Origin: Lepidodermella squamata
Taxonomy: Eukaryota; Gastrotricha
Direction of reading: 5' to 3'
DNA: 64,000 nt
Assembly (NCBI GenBank): GCA_047495785.1
Contig: JBLDXI010000034.1
Location: 1,302,001 to 1,366,000, forward strand
This document shows, in pieces, positions 52,030-63,758 of the stretch. A program made the translations under genes and the position numbers. Below the pieces are notes generated by a model that was given only the letters and a program-made list of their open reading frames with translations, had not been told where the DNA came from and searched no databases. Each line of letters begins with the position of its first letter. Positions within the stretch are counted from its first letter, which is position 1.

Positions 52030-52795
52030 TTAGAGTAGTTAGAAAACGTAAATTTAGTCGTGTGCCTCACAGACACGCGCACGAATAATCAATCATCCAG
52101 TAAAAATAAGAAATTATCGATATTTTTCGAGTGGTTTGTTCGTTTGTGAGCCTGCTCAAATAAGAAGCAGGAAACTTATTAGCAAAGATCACAAGAGTCA
52201 TTTTTACTGTCTTGGCCCGGATTGGCTATCATTCAATATCCTGTGCCTCCTAAACATCGATGCATTTCAAAATGCATATCTGGCTAAAAGTATTTTGAAA
52301 ATAAATTTCAGCTCGTTTGGCCAAAAATGCCAACAAGGTATTGGATTATGGATGATATTTCCCCATTTTCTGCCCCTATTCCTATTTGCACAACATTATT
52401 TGGTATTATATCCTTTTTTACACAATATTGTGGTACTTTGCTATTTTACATAACTGACCTTAACTCCAACCCCAACCATAACCCTGACCGCAACCCTAAC
52501 CTGGAAGAAGGTATCGCCTGGTATCAATAATTTCACCAGTTGCGCGGCAGCTTCAACCTTTTAAAGTTTCGAACTCATACGAAAAAATATCGACAAATTA
52601 ACAAAACATAGTTTACAGCTTTATTCGTGATAACTTATTATTAGAACTTGAAACTTGACAGGAAAAAACGAAAAATTGAGAAAAAGAATGCTCTGAATAG
52701 CTTCTAGCACTTTCAGAATGTAAGTGTTGGCAACGTCACAGTCCATAATATAATCCAATCTTGCAAGCAATAGGTCAAATTGAAAGCTCATAATA
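52030..52795. other. Intergenic with short C-rich repeat-like stretch
   Basis: About 0.77 kb. At about 52460-52500 a degenerate run of AACCC, AACCCT and AACCTG words occurs, resembling simple telomere-like sequence but irregular. No gene recognised. Confidence 0.45.
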
Positions 52796-54652
52796 TCAAG
52801 CAATGTCGGCTGCAGGTGGCCTGTTGCCGAATTCACAGAGATTAACCTTTAACTGGTCAATTCGTTGCGCCAATGTCTCCTTCACGTGGGCATCCACGCC
52901 CGGATTTGAAATGGAAATAGACGAGACAGCTCGTTTGAGTTCAAGCTCAGTCATGTCGAAAAAGTCGGCGGGAATGCTAACGATAGCCATCTCATCCCAC
53001 CTGATAGGCTCATCACAACCATATCCTTTTTCGATCAAGTCCAACTTTACGTCGAAAGTTTTGAGGGCCGCACATGCACGTCTGAGCTGTTGCTGGCGCT
53101 GGCCAATGGGCTTCAGGGCTGACATCCAATTACTGAAACCGCTCAAAGCATCGATGCTATCAGATTTACCGTCCAATAAACTAACAAATTCACATAAAAA
53201 GAGCAGACTTTCGTTAGTTAGTGGAAGTGAAAACATTTTATCAATCAAATATCCGAACAAATACGAGGTGGGACGGTTGTCACTCAGAATTAACCCTGCC
53301 CTAACAGCGATGAGCTCGGCCAAAATGTAAATCCAGATTTCGTGGAGATCGTGTGCCATGACAACTTCGATTACTTGTCGCCTTAATTCTTCGACGTCGT
53401 ACTTGTCCGCATCATCCAGCAGAAATTTGAAAATTTCTTTATAACTTTCAACTTTGATACTTTCGAGCTGCCGCCTGCGGAACTCCAGCTTCTTCGTCTG
53501 AACATGTGTAACGACTGGAGGCTCAGTTCTTCGAATAAAGAAAGATCTGCCGTCGCTATTCCAGCGGGAAATTAATCGCACTGAATCGCCTCTTGGAACG
53601 GCGCCACAATTCGTCGAATTGTTGCAACCTTGAACCTGAGTCCATATCAACCCACAGTGAGGGCACTTTCGAAAGGGATGCTCTTTATCAAGACTGTCCG
53701 TCAAATAGCTCCTGAATTGCTGGCAATGGGCGAAGTAACCATTAATGATGGCGTTAAGTTCCTCTCGAACCTTCTCGTACCAGAAGTAATCATCGAAATG
53801 ATTGGCGTCCAGCCCGTTTTCATCCACAAACCGTTGGACAAGTTCATCACAATAGCTTCGTATTTCCTTCAGCATTGAAAACATAAAATCCTGCCTGTCG
53901 AAAATGTCCTCAATTGACTGCAACTTCTCCATCACGCAGCTGACGAAAACGTTCGCTTTTTCATTCATTTCCTGGGCCGATCTCAAAATTCCCCGTTCAC
54001 TTTTCTTCAAGTCGAAGTAGCGAGAAAGATTGTCGACGGAAATGTTGATCTCCTTTGCACCAGGCAGGTCGTCTCGGCCGATAAATTCGCCTATGACCTG
54101 CTCGTAATTTGTATTCAATTTGGAAACAAACACGACGCTTTTGATATTGAAGCGATGCAGCATCGTAGACCGAATCTTTCCTTCAAGATCGGCTGAGCTC
54201 GTCCGCAAATTGTCGGCGTGATCCCAATGTGTCACCATGATGGTCATGTTATCTTCCAGGTCTTCTGCCATAGGATCGACTACGGTCTCGACGTCTCGAA
54301 CCATTCTATCGATTCGGTTGTCAAACTTGCAAATAATGAAGATTCGCGTCACAAGCCGGTAGCATAGCGCTTTAGCAATGTGTATGGCGTGTTCGACCCT
54401 TTTGTCCATAGGCTCGTAACCAGGCGTGTCGGCGAAGTCGAACAGCGGCATTCCATAAACAGTGGTTTCAGTTGTAACGCTCACGGCACAATCGCGAGTC
54501 TCATTCGCCTCCAATTCACGGCCAATCAATCCCTCGGCAATCGTTGTCTTCCCGCTACCTGTCGCTCCGATGAGAACAACGTACTGCAAGGCTGCAACGA
54601 CAGAGGGTTTACAAATTATCGACTGAGAAATGAGAAAGCGTTCTATCCCCAT
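52796..54652 (-). CDS. AIG1/GIMAP-like GTPase with a Cys-rich zinc motif
   Basis: A single-exon gene of 618 aa. The N-terminal G domain has G1 GATGSGKTT (29-37), a Thr-rich switch I (VTTETTVYG), G3 DTPGYEP (75-81) and G4 THWD. The DTPG and the THWD form point to the AIG1/IMAP group rather than Ras-like GTPases. The middle is helical. At about 330-350 there is FRKCPHCGLIWTQVQGC followed by an Asn/Ser loop and CG, a zinc-binding knuckle typical of a set of animal and fungal GTPase-like proteins. The remaining C-terminus is helical and unrecognised. There is no membrane anchor. A role in stress or immunity is guessed from the family. The lack of introns, unlike all neighbours, suggests retroposition or transfer. 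Confidence 0.8.
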   Translation of the reverse strand: MGIERFLISQSIICKPSVVAALQYVVLIGATGSGKTTIAEGLIGRELEANETRDCAVSVTTETTVYGMPLFDFADTPGYEPMDKRVEHAIHIAKALCYRLVTRIFIICKFDNRIDRMVRDVETVVDPMAEDLEDNMTIMVTHWDHADNLRTSSADLEGKIRSTMLHRFNIKSVVFVSKLNTNYEQVIGEFIGRDDLPGAKEINISVDNLSRYFDLKKSERGILRSAQEMNEKANVFVSCVMEKLQSIEDIFDRQDFMFSMLKEIRSYCDELVQRFVDENGLDANHFDDYFWYEKVREELNAIINGYFAHCQQFRSYLTDSLDKEHPFRKCPHCGLIWTQVQGCNNSTNCGAVPRGDSVRLISRWNSDGRSFFIRRTEPPVVTHVQTKKLEFRRRQLESIKVESYKEIFKFLLDDADKYDVEELRRQVIEVVMAHDLHEIWIYILAELIAVRAGLILSDNRPTSYLFGYLIDKMFSLPLTNESLLFLCEFVSLLDGKSDSIDALSGFSNWMSALKPIGQRQQQLRRACAALKTFDVKLDLIEKGYGCDEPIRWDEMAIVSIPADFFDMTELELKRAVSSISISNPGVDAHVKETLAQRIDQLKVNLCEFGNRPPAADIA

Positions 54653-54930
54653 TTCACATGCATTTCCCGCGACACTCCATAATAATTGAGATTTTTAGAT
54701 AGGTTTCGTTGTTATATTCGAGGAAGCATCAAAATTTCGAATATGTCAACTTCGTTTAATTGACAATGCCGCCCGCAGTTAGTCAGCCTACGCTTTGCAC
54801 CCAAGACCGAAGTCAGGTTTGAAAAAGTGACAAGCTGACCAATCAGTGCACGGCGGTTTCGAAGGTTCCAAGCTCAATAACGGGAAGAAAAAATGGGGCA
54901 ATGGAACTTTCCTCCTTGTATCAAAGAAAT

Positions 54931-57651
54931 TCAAGATATTATTATACTTAAGAATGGATGTCCAGATGCTTGTGACATGGTGAATCGCTGCTCCGGCTTC
55001 TCCCTCATCAAATTGATCAGCAAGTCATCCAAGTTTTCCGCATCGCGATAGCCAAATTCCGATGCCTTTTTTGGTGACTTGAACTAAGCAATTTCTTGCA
55101 ATCAAACACAAGATTTTTATAAAAAATAAGAGTTCCAACCTCCATGTCGAGAGAAACAAGCTCATAAATTGTAGCTCCCAGCGACCAATTATCACATTTC
55201 AAAGTATAAATTGAACCAGTCGCAAATTCCGGTGCAAAGTAAGCAAGAGTGCCAGCCAATGTATCAGTGACCCTTTCGTAGATCGTAGACAATAATTCAC
55301 ATGCTATTGTAATCTGAATGCAAGCGGCTTACTCAGTTTTATCTTTCGCCAGCCCAAAATCTCCCAGCTTGATCACGCGGCGTCTCGAACAAAGAAAGAT
55401 ATTCTGATAGATTGAATATGAAAACAGTAATAAGATGGAAATGAAGCGAATTGAATGAAACGATTACGGAAAAGGTTAAAATCTAGTTATCCAATTTTCT
55501 TATCCTCTTTGATGCTAACAATCCGATTAGCGCTATTCCACAGACGGAAACAACTTGCACATGCTCATACTTCTCAAAGGGGCTATAAATGTTGTAAAAA
55601 ATGTAATTTCGGAGATCTATACTATGTACAATCTATTATTGGCCGGTTACCCTTTTCCTTTCTTTCAGGGTTATAGGTAATTGAATCTTTGCTGCACAGT
55701 ATTTAAAATGAAAACTTCTCGAACTTACATCAGGCTTGATGTCCCGATGCACCAGGTTGCGTTTGTGAACAAAGTTGAGCGCATTTATCATCTGCTTCGA
55801 CCAAGATTGAATTGTCAGCATCGAGAATCGCTCATTTTTCGCCCTCATCTCATTGATGGCATCTCGCAACGACCCGTCCTCGCAGTATTCCATAATAATG
55901 TAAAAAACAGGCCCATCCACGCTATTTTCTGAAATACAAGACAATATTTTTCAGACCAGGTCGCGTCATGGGGGCCGAGGTTAATAGCTTTCAAAATTAA
56001 ATTAAAAACATAATACGGGTCCTCCTGTACCGGAACCAAATTAGCTGTAAGCGGAACTAAATTTCGCAATATTTTTTGGGCCTGAGACCACTTTTCAGAA
56101 TATCCAGAGATATTAAAATAGACCATCGTATAATTTTATATACATTATTTTAAATTTCAGCGTGAAAGTCTGTGCAAGACGTAGCATTCACTATAGAAAT
56201 CATTCGTTGCCAAAAATTCTTAGAATTTTTCGGAAATCAACATTTAACTGCACCAAATTTCAAATCAAAAGCTGGCACCTAACACAAATGATCAAAAGAG
56301 CAACTTTTCGAATATTTTTTCTATACCGATGATTAGGAACTGGGGTTAGGGGGCTAGGGCGGTTAGAACTAGAATTAGGTCGATTTTCGAGCTTTTCCCA
56401 ATATCAATTTTAGGGCCCTTGTACTTCACCAAAAACTATTTTATTTTCAAGTGGAAAAATGGCTACGCGTTTTCGTAACCTCGTTTTTCGTTTGTAAAAA
56501 CCGAAAATTTAACAATTTCAAAATTCAGATCACTGGTAAAAACGTTGAGCGAATTATTCTAAAATGAATAAACTTTAGCTTATCGACAGAACTACAATCG
56601 CTTCTAATTGAATCCTGAATCTCTACGAATGACTGTGCATAAAACTGGGTGAATTTTATAGGTCAAATTTTAACGAATTTTAGGCAGGATTCTATATTCT
56701 AAGGTCTAAAATGTGGCTATTTGTAATTTGGCCCTTTTACCTTCCTTTACCTATAAGCCAGTTGGAGCATGCCTGTTTTTCGCCGTTTCGGTCTGCGTGA
56801 CAATCGGCATTGTTTGTTCCCATGATTCCTCAAATTTTAAGCAGACGTTCAGTTTATTTTGTTTATTTTGTAAGGCAAATTTTGCCCTGAAATCGTGCCG
56901 CGAGCCTAAATTTTTATTGCCCATTTGTCATTTGACACGTCCATTATGTGACCACTTTTTAGGCGGGAAACGACGCCTTCTCCTATTGGTTCATTCAAAT
57001 ACTACGCGGGCGATTCAAATAGTTGTTTTTTGTGGAAAATGATCGTTTTTACAACAATTGGCACGCGTTTTTCGATAAAATAGCGCCATTTAGCGCTAAA
57101 TTGTTGCCAAGCCTATTTTTTCTAATGAAAAAGTGATCATTTGAATCGCCCGCGTAGTATTTGAATTAACCAATAGGAGAAGGCGTCGTTTCCCGCCTAA
57201 AAAGTGGTCACATAATGTCAATTTTTAAAATAATCCTATTGATAAAATTTCCAATAAAGCTAACCTTCGAAAGACTCGATCACCGAGACAATGTTCTTGC
57301 ATTCAACGTGTTGCATGTTCTCAGCCTGAAATGTGTTTAAAGAGCAGCATAAATAAGCAAAAGAGAAGCGTAAAAGTCAACCTCTTTCTGTGCCATTTTC
57401 CACACTTTCTCGCAAAGATTAGGACGTCCCAATGTCAACGCAGCTATCGCAGACTTGTAAACGCGCTTCGCGGCAAAAATCGTATCGTCGGCGTCTATTT
57501 TCTTGCAACGGAATACATCGCCGAAACCACCCGATTTTATACGATCGATGGAGTGATACTTTCCGGAACCTCGCCAAATTCCCGCCATTGCAACGTCGCT
57601 GCAGTGCCCACGGTTACCCAATATTTCAGTAATAATAATATCGTCTATCAT
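54931..57651 (-). CDS. NEK-like serine/threonine protein kinase
   Basis: Exons 57651-57382, 57325-57265, 55928-55729, 55403-55333, 55272-55140 and 55083-54931 join in frame to give 295 aa, just a kinase domain. All subdomains are intact: Gly loop IKSGGFGDV, Lys in FAAKRV, helix C Glu in QKEAEN, YCEDGSL, HRDIKPDNIFL, LGDFGLAK, GTLAYFAPE, DNWSLGATIYEL and the terminal QRFTMSQASGHPFL. The HRDIKPDNIFL and short form suggest NEK or a relative. A second start at 57588 is possible, just before the domain. Intron 2 is 1.34 kb, against 40-60 bp for most of the others, and holds a foldback element. Substrate and pathway unknown. Confidence 0.85.
56943..57216. mobile_element. Foldback (hairpin) element in the kinase intron
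   Basis: Two 78 bp inverted arms, 56943-57020 and 57139-57216, match at all but one base around a 118 bp loop. Each contains GGCGGGAAACGACGCCTTC and CTACGCGGGCGATTCAAAT. There is no coding sequence. The GC-rich words stand out against the AT-rich intron. Most likely a small non-autonomous DNA transposon or an inverted duplication. The loop itself contains another weak inverted pair (near TAGCGCCATTTAGCGCTA). Confidence 0.8.
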
Positions 57652-58861
57652 AATATAATATTAGGTCCTAAACTTCGACGAACGCCTTTTTCAATTTTTA
57701 AAATTCAGTTCGCTCGTAAAAAATGCAAAGAAATTTGCCTGAGGAATCTTGATCGACAGGTAAATTGTGGAGATTTTAGGAGCTCACCTTGATTTTTGAA
57801 GATATGTGAAGCAACCTGTAAATTTGGACATTTTCCCTAAGATTTGGACACATTATTGAACACGCATATGCTAATTAGACCATATTAAATAATAAGTTAT
57901 ATTAATTACTGACTCGTCTCATTGAGAGGGAAATTCTGATAATGTTAAGGCCTAATCATAAAATCAAGGTGAAATAAAAAAATTTCGAAAAAGTAGAAAG
58001 AAATCACAAGGTTTTTATTTTGATGCTGACCAAAATGATACATTTTCATGCAAAACTATAAGGAATTTTTCAAGACATTTTCAAGCTTAAAATTCTCGAT
58101 GAAAAATAATCAATGAGAAAAATATTGAGGCGAACATGCGATCAGCGATTTCAAGGAAAATTTGCATTTATTGGAAAAATTCTTTGTACTAATATATAGG
58201 TTTTGCATATCGAATATCAGCGCTTAAATATTAGGTTCACCCTTAAACACAATATAAAACAAAATAAGTCATCAAACCGCAATCGCAAATAATGAGCTCC
58301 AATCTCACAAATGCGCACAAATAGCCAAATGAAGAGGCAGAAACAAAAGACTTTTGACTTGTCACCTATATCACCTTGAAATGGATGTAAACAAGCCTAA
58401 ATCCGAGTTATAGATTTACGCTAACGATTTATATAGATTTATAGCGATGATTTTTAGATCGAAATCGGTGAATATTTAGCGAACTTCTCAACTTGGATCG
58501 AAATTCCTCAGGTTGATTCAAAATTAAAAAGCAGAATGAAAGCGAGAGAATAAGCAAGGCTATATCGTAGCATCGTTTTTCAGTAATTTAAAAGTAGTAA
58601 AAGTATAAGAAATTGGCACACGTGTGTAAGCAGCAGAGCACGCGCCAATCAAGCTGGATCAAGTTGACGTATGAAATTATTGTTCTAACATGTCAGCATC
58701 CGTAGTGACAAGTCGACTTTCGATGAGAAATTATGAAAAATTGCCAGCCACAATATTAAAAGAAATTGAAATTTCGGGGAAAAAACCGGAGAGAGCCAGG
58801 GAATGGAACCATCACGACAAAGGGTTCACAACAACAAAAAATGGCGTATTCATATTGAATT
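57652..58861. other. Intergenic, nothing recognised
   Basis: About 1.2 kb of AT-rich sequence between the kinase start and the sulfotransferase stop (both minus). It must contain the kinase promoter. No repeat or gene recognised. Confidence 0.4.
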
Positions 58862-60208
58862 TTAATGCGAAAAATTGGGCATTTTCAAGCCTAAAAACCA
58901 ATAATCAATTGAAAAATGTTTCGCGACAACACGATCCAACGCCTTCCTAGCTTCCAAGTCCAAGTAAGCCGCACCTTTCGTATTAGTATCAAACTGATAT
59001 CGATCGGTTCCAGCTCCTGGCTTGCCTGACGGCTCCGGTAACCTCGGCACTTTTTTCCTGCCAGTAATTTGCCTGGCAAAATATTCCAAATCGCACGCTA
59101 GATTGTCGAAATGGCCAACAAAGTCGTAGTCGATAGCGCAGAAATGGCACAGATACAATTGACCTCGCCAATGAGCTTCCAGCTCGCGTGGGTAATTTTC
59201 GGTATTCAAATACTTGATGAAATCGTCGAGTCGAACTGGCAGGCCGATGTCGATTTCTGACTTCGAGGCATTCCTCCATATTCTTTGCCGCACCTCTGAA
59301 CCAACTATCTTAAAAATTGAATTTTTAATAATACTTATTCGAAAGCTACCGAAAATTGAAAATTTTCGAAATACCTTGTAGTGATCTCGCCAAATGCCGT
59401 CTGATTCAGACGTGGACAACTTTTCACGCCATGATGATACGACACGCTCGACTGGGTCGCGGATGAATGCGATTTTCTTGTAAGTCGCCATGATTTTTTT
59501 AGCCTCTTTCACTGAGTATTCGGTCAAGCGTCGCGAGTGTTTAAGACCCGATCCGAGCCGATGAATTTGCAGCATTTCAGATCGGTTGTACGGGTACGAT
59601 TCCAGCTCAGAATTTTCACTCAGGTGATTCAGGTAAAGCCGGACGTTAGTATTACCGACCTTCGGAGTCCTTAAGTCAACAAGATAAATTTTTGAAATAA
59701 TTCGAAAACGAAAAATCATTCAAATTTACGCGCAGTAAACAAGTTTGTATTTGTCATTTATCGCCAGATCGTTCCACCAAAAATCGGGCAAGCTGATATT
59801 TGAAATTAAAAATTAATTTAAATATTTTTGAAATTTCACAAAGCATACTAGCAATTTGAAGTGATGTTGTTAGCGGCTGCCCAAGAGAAAAATCGCCATT
59901 CCGGAGTTTTTAGCGGCTGGTAAAGGTCGCCTCGCCGCTCAATTTTCTCGCAAATTTCCTTCATCCTTCGAATTCGAGCCTTCGACCGACTAGCTATCAC
60001 TTCATCAGGCTACTGATGTGAATTTGAAATTTGTTGCTGAATATTTGAAAAAACTGACCTCACATCGTTGATGCGAGAAAGTATCGCTGGACAATTGCAC
60101 TTCGATTTTTGCCGATAAATCGATGTGAAGAGCCAATAAAACACCAATAATAAAGGCGAGCAATAATCTTAAATTCGCGAGAATTTTATTAGGATGACCT
60201 AGACTCAT
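58862..60208 (-). CDS. Carbohydrate sulfotransferase (Sulfotransfer_2 type), catalytic motifs intact
   Basis: Exons 60208-60059, 60009-59849, 59792-59730, 59669-59375 and 59308-58862 give 371 aa. A short cytosolic tail and a membrane anchor (LLLAFIIGVLLALHI) place it in the Golgi. The PAPS 5'-phosphosulfate site is TPKVGNTN (after YKLVYCA). The 3'-phosphate site is FIRDPVERVVSSWREKL. A conserved CHFCAIDYDFVGHFDNL block and the terminal FSIDYWFLGL follow. It belongs to the chondroitin/HNK-1-like group much expanded in nematodes. The acceptor glycan is unknown. A paralogue follows immediately upstream, 59 bp from the start. Confidence 0.9.
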
Positions 60209-60267
60209 TTTTATGAATAGAAAAATACCTATATAATAAAGAACAGGCAAATTTTACGGAATTATTA

Positions 60268-61620
60268 TTAGACTTTATTTTTCTTCGATTTGTCATTTTC
60301 TAGGTTAAAATAGGGCCGGTCATAGCCAAGAAGCCAGTAGTCAGTTTCGTAATGCTGCCGAATAATTTGATCAACTAAAATCACCTTCGTTTTATTTCGC
60401 CGATTTTCAATAATCGATTTTACGAGTTTGTAATCGCTTCTGTTGTTGGGAAATCGATTTAGGGAGCTTCGATTGCCAATAATTCGCGTGACGTAGTCAA
60501 ATTCACAGTCCAAATTTTCGTGGAGACCAATAAAGTTGTAATTAATGGCGCAAAAGTGGCACGAGTCGAGCTGTGGCCGTAAATTGGTGTCGAGTCCCTT
60601 CGATGGCTGATCGACCGCCATGTATCGCAAAAAATCGATCAGATCGATAGGCAACAGCTGCTTAGTTTCGTTCGGTTTGTTCGATTTCGCCAAAATAATC
60701 CCGCCGAGGTCCTAATAAATATTTGGATTTGGATTAAAGATTAATTTGGATTTAGATTTTTCATCTCAATTTTTTCTTGAGGTTCTAAGATTTTTCAAAT
60801 TTATTATTCCAAGTGATTGACCTACCTTAAACGACTGCTGATCGGTAGCATTTTCTGACAGATGATCGCGCCAAAAAGTCAGCATACGTTCCAATGGATC
60901 GCGAATGAAGGCAACTTTTTTGAAATTTTCCATCATCCATTTTGCTTTGTCAGCTTTGAAATCATTCAAGCGGAACAGTTGGTAATTTCTCTCGCCTGAT
61001 CTCGTTGGACCTAGTTTTCGCTGATCAAAATCGGATAAAAAGGAGAGGATCCCTTCATTGATAACCGAAGGTGACCTAATAAAATATCCTGATTGAGATT
61101 GATTTATAGGATTATTTTCATAATTACCCGCAAAAAATGAGCTGCAGATTTTCGAAGACATACAAATTCTCCCACCAGGATCTAAAAGGATAATATTTTA
61201 TGAAAATATGAGTAAAATAAACGAAAGCCTACAAGACGCTTGTTGATGATTGACCAAAGTTGTCCCAATCTAGGTCGAAAATCGGCGTCTTATCAAAAGT
61301 TCGATTTTCACTCGCGATTACATCGCAAATTCGCCTTGTTCTACTCTGCCGGTACGCATTGTGTGGTTTCAAGCTTGCATCTTCCTAGAAAATTCAAAAA
61401 TTATCACGTATCTTTGAAATTTACAACCGAAATAATGACACACTGGGCATAAATTTGAAGCGTCGAAAGCAGCTGATTCGATCGATGTTAATTTGAGTTT
61501 TTCACTTGAAAAATCGTCTAGTGATTTTTCAAAATTTCTCAGGCTAAGCGCTACGATGAAACCGAATGAAAGCGAGAAAGTAAGCTTGGCTATTTCATAA
61601 TATTGTTTTTTCACTGTCAT
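60268..61620 (-). CDS. Sulfotransferase paralogue with degenerate PAPS 5'-site
   Basis: Exons 61620-61444, 61384-61233, 61181-61128, 61075-60826 and 60711-60268 give 358 aa. The anchor is LTFSLSFGFIVALSL. The exon structure and the order of blocks match the neighbouring sulfotransferase: FIRDPLERMLTFWRDHL, CHFCAINYNFIGLHENL and the terminal ETDYWLLGY. At the PAPS 5'-phosphosulfate site the neighbour has TPKVGNTN, but this protein has SPSVINEG, losing the key Lys and Thr. The frame is otherwise intact. It may be catalytically dead but still able to bind glycan, or a decaying duplicate. Confidence 0.82.
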
Positions 61621-63757
61621 TTAGCAATGTTTTCAGGCCAGAAATGTGTTCAGCCTTAAAAAGATGAATGAAAAAGTTGCACCAATATAAAGTGTTCAAG
61701 AAGTAGAGCACGTGCCAATGCGATACACCAGAAAAAAAATCACTCACCCTACTAGTCCGATTTTCTATCAGCCATCACCCTTATTAGGGAATCGGGAAAT
61801 CGGATTTTTTTAGCATTTGAAATCCCGTCAATTAGGGCATAGGAGTATCCTATGTCACCTATGTTCACCGTCCTATGTCAGCTTCCTAAGACTTGCATGC
61901 TTTCGGTGGAGGATTTACGGTGATATTTATTTTCTGGTCTACGGTCAAAAAATAGCTATGAAACGAAATAAACAGTGAGCCTGTTGAAACTTGGCATCTG
62001 AGTTGGCGAAATACCATGAATACGTATGGCAGAATGTGGACGACACTTCTTTGATCTTTGCTTATAGAACTGGACATAGAAATGCTTATCCATAGCTCTA
62101 GGAAAGTGCTTCGTACGTTAACTAAGATAACGCAAATGCATCTGCGTTTATTTCTTATGAAACACGATCAGGTATCGCATTGGCTCCCTGTTGCCCGAAG
62201 ACATAGAAATGAGACTGGTGAAATGTTTAAAGAGACAACAAGTGAAGAATATACCCAACAGGCAAAACAAAAATATCTACTGGCTATATAGGTGCCGTTG
62301 GACAATTACTTTATTGTCCCTGATTACGGAGAGAACAATTTCTTGAAGTAGAGATTATCAAATATGCCACTTGACAATGGGATCAAAAGAATCCGTAGAA
62401 ATTTGCTCCAACCGGGTAAAATACCATCTCACGTATTGCATTTTGAATGTATAATCTTCCGTGAATCAATTTTTTCCTTACAGCGCTGTTTCATGCTTCA
62501 CTGGAGTAGCCTCGAGAAAGGGAAGGGAGTTACGAGACAGCGATTGAAATGTAGGCCACCGCTGTATAGGGCGCTGGAAATAACAGTTTTTCAGCAGGTT
62601 TTTAAATAAACCGGACTCTCAAGGTCGGAGTAACTTTTGAGGTCCCATTTGTATACTAATGCTTCTTAATGCATAATTCCTCAAATTATGTCTCACCTGA
62701 AGGTGATGGCTGTAAAGAATAGAAGAGAAACCTACTTGACAAATTATCAATCAGTATTTTGAAACTTTATTATGATGGTGGATGCTCTGTTTTGCATGGT
62801 TTTTGCGCGTTCTGTCATAATCCGGACTTTTTCACCTTTAAAACGGCCAAAAATGCATATGGTTCGAATTACGAAAATTCCGGATAATGCAATGTTTCTA
62901 TATGTAAAGTAAGCGATTTCGGCATGAGCCACCTGAAATTACGCGAATTTCAGCCTCCACAAGTTCGAACTAAACCTACTGTAGGTGTAAGAGAATGCAA
63001 CACACCCATCAATGGAGTATAATTTCACGCAATCGGGCAAGCTCGAACTTTTGACTTTCTACATCTACATCGCGATGCTCAAACCCAAGCCTCACAAGTT
63101 TTATAATTTGGCAATACGCAATGAAACCTAATGAATACAGCTTGTCTTACTGAATGAAGTAGGGGAACGTTAAAACCTCTGTTTATTTGACAGAGCTATC
63201 CGTATAGCTAATTTATGACTGTTTCCTTTAATTAATTAATGAGTTATGCATGAGAGTATACGTCATACATCATTGCGTTACAGTTTTTATTCCTAAACCT
63301 AGTGGCTGACTCATTCGCTGGAGTTCTGTCCCATCAGAACTGCCGCTATGTCCAAGCCATGTGACGTAGATATCGATGTCACATGGTCCAAGCAGGTGTA
63401 TCTATGCGTTGTCAAGTTTTCGATCGTAACCATGAGCGGAATATGAATTATTATCACTTCATTCCTAGCTGTTTTTCATGGTTGCAATCGAGCTTATATT
63501 TTAACGTACATTACATATTCGTCTTTTCATTCGCTAGTCGCGAAAAAACAGCGTAATTTTCCAATGTGCAAACAAAGTAATTTGCCTTAAGGCAGGTGAA
63601 AAATGTTCCCGGGGAGGAAAAGTATAAAGCTTCATTCGCATTCATTATCAAGCATTTTCCTTTTGAAGGTTCCAACATTTTCGGTCTTATTCTCAAATCT
63701 TTGAGACAAGATGCTACGATACGCTGCATTGGCACTTCTGGTAAGATGTCTACCTTT
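61621..63757. other. Region without recognisable genes
   Basis: About 2.1 kb. Several short frames occur (for instance 62058-62291 and 62364-62609), none with a recognised motif. A perfect short hairpin, CCATGTGAC and GTCACATGG flanking a 12 bp loop, lies at about 63357-63386. The upstream part should hold the sulfotransferase promoter. Confidence 0.4.
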
Positions 63758-63758
63758 A

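Noticed and set aside
52460-52505. Interstitial telomere repeat
   Set aside because: AACCC-like words are irregular in length and sequence; no steady 6-mer period.
63357-63386. Hairpin CCATGTGAC/GTCACATGG as an RNA gene
   Set aside because: Only 9 bp stem, no flanking structure; likely chance.
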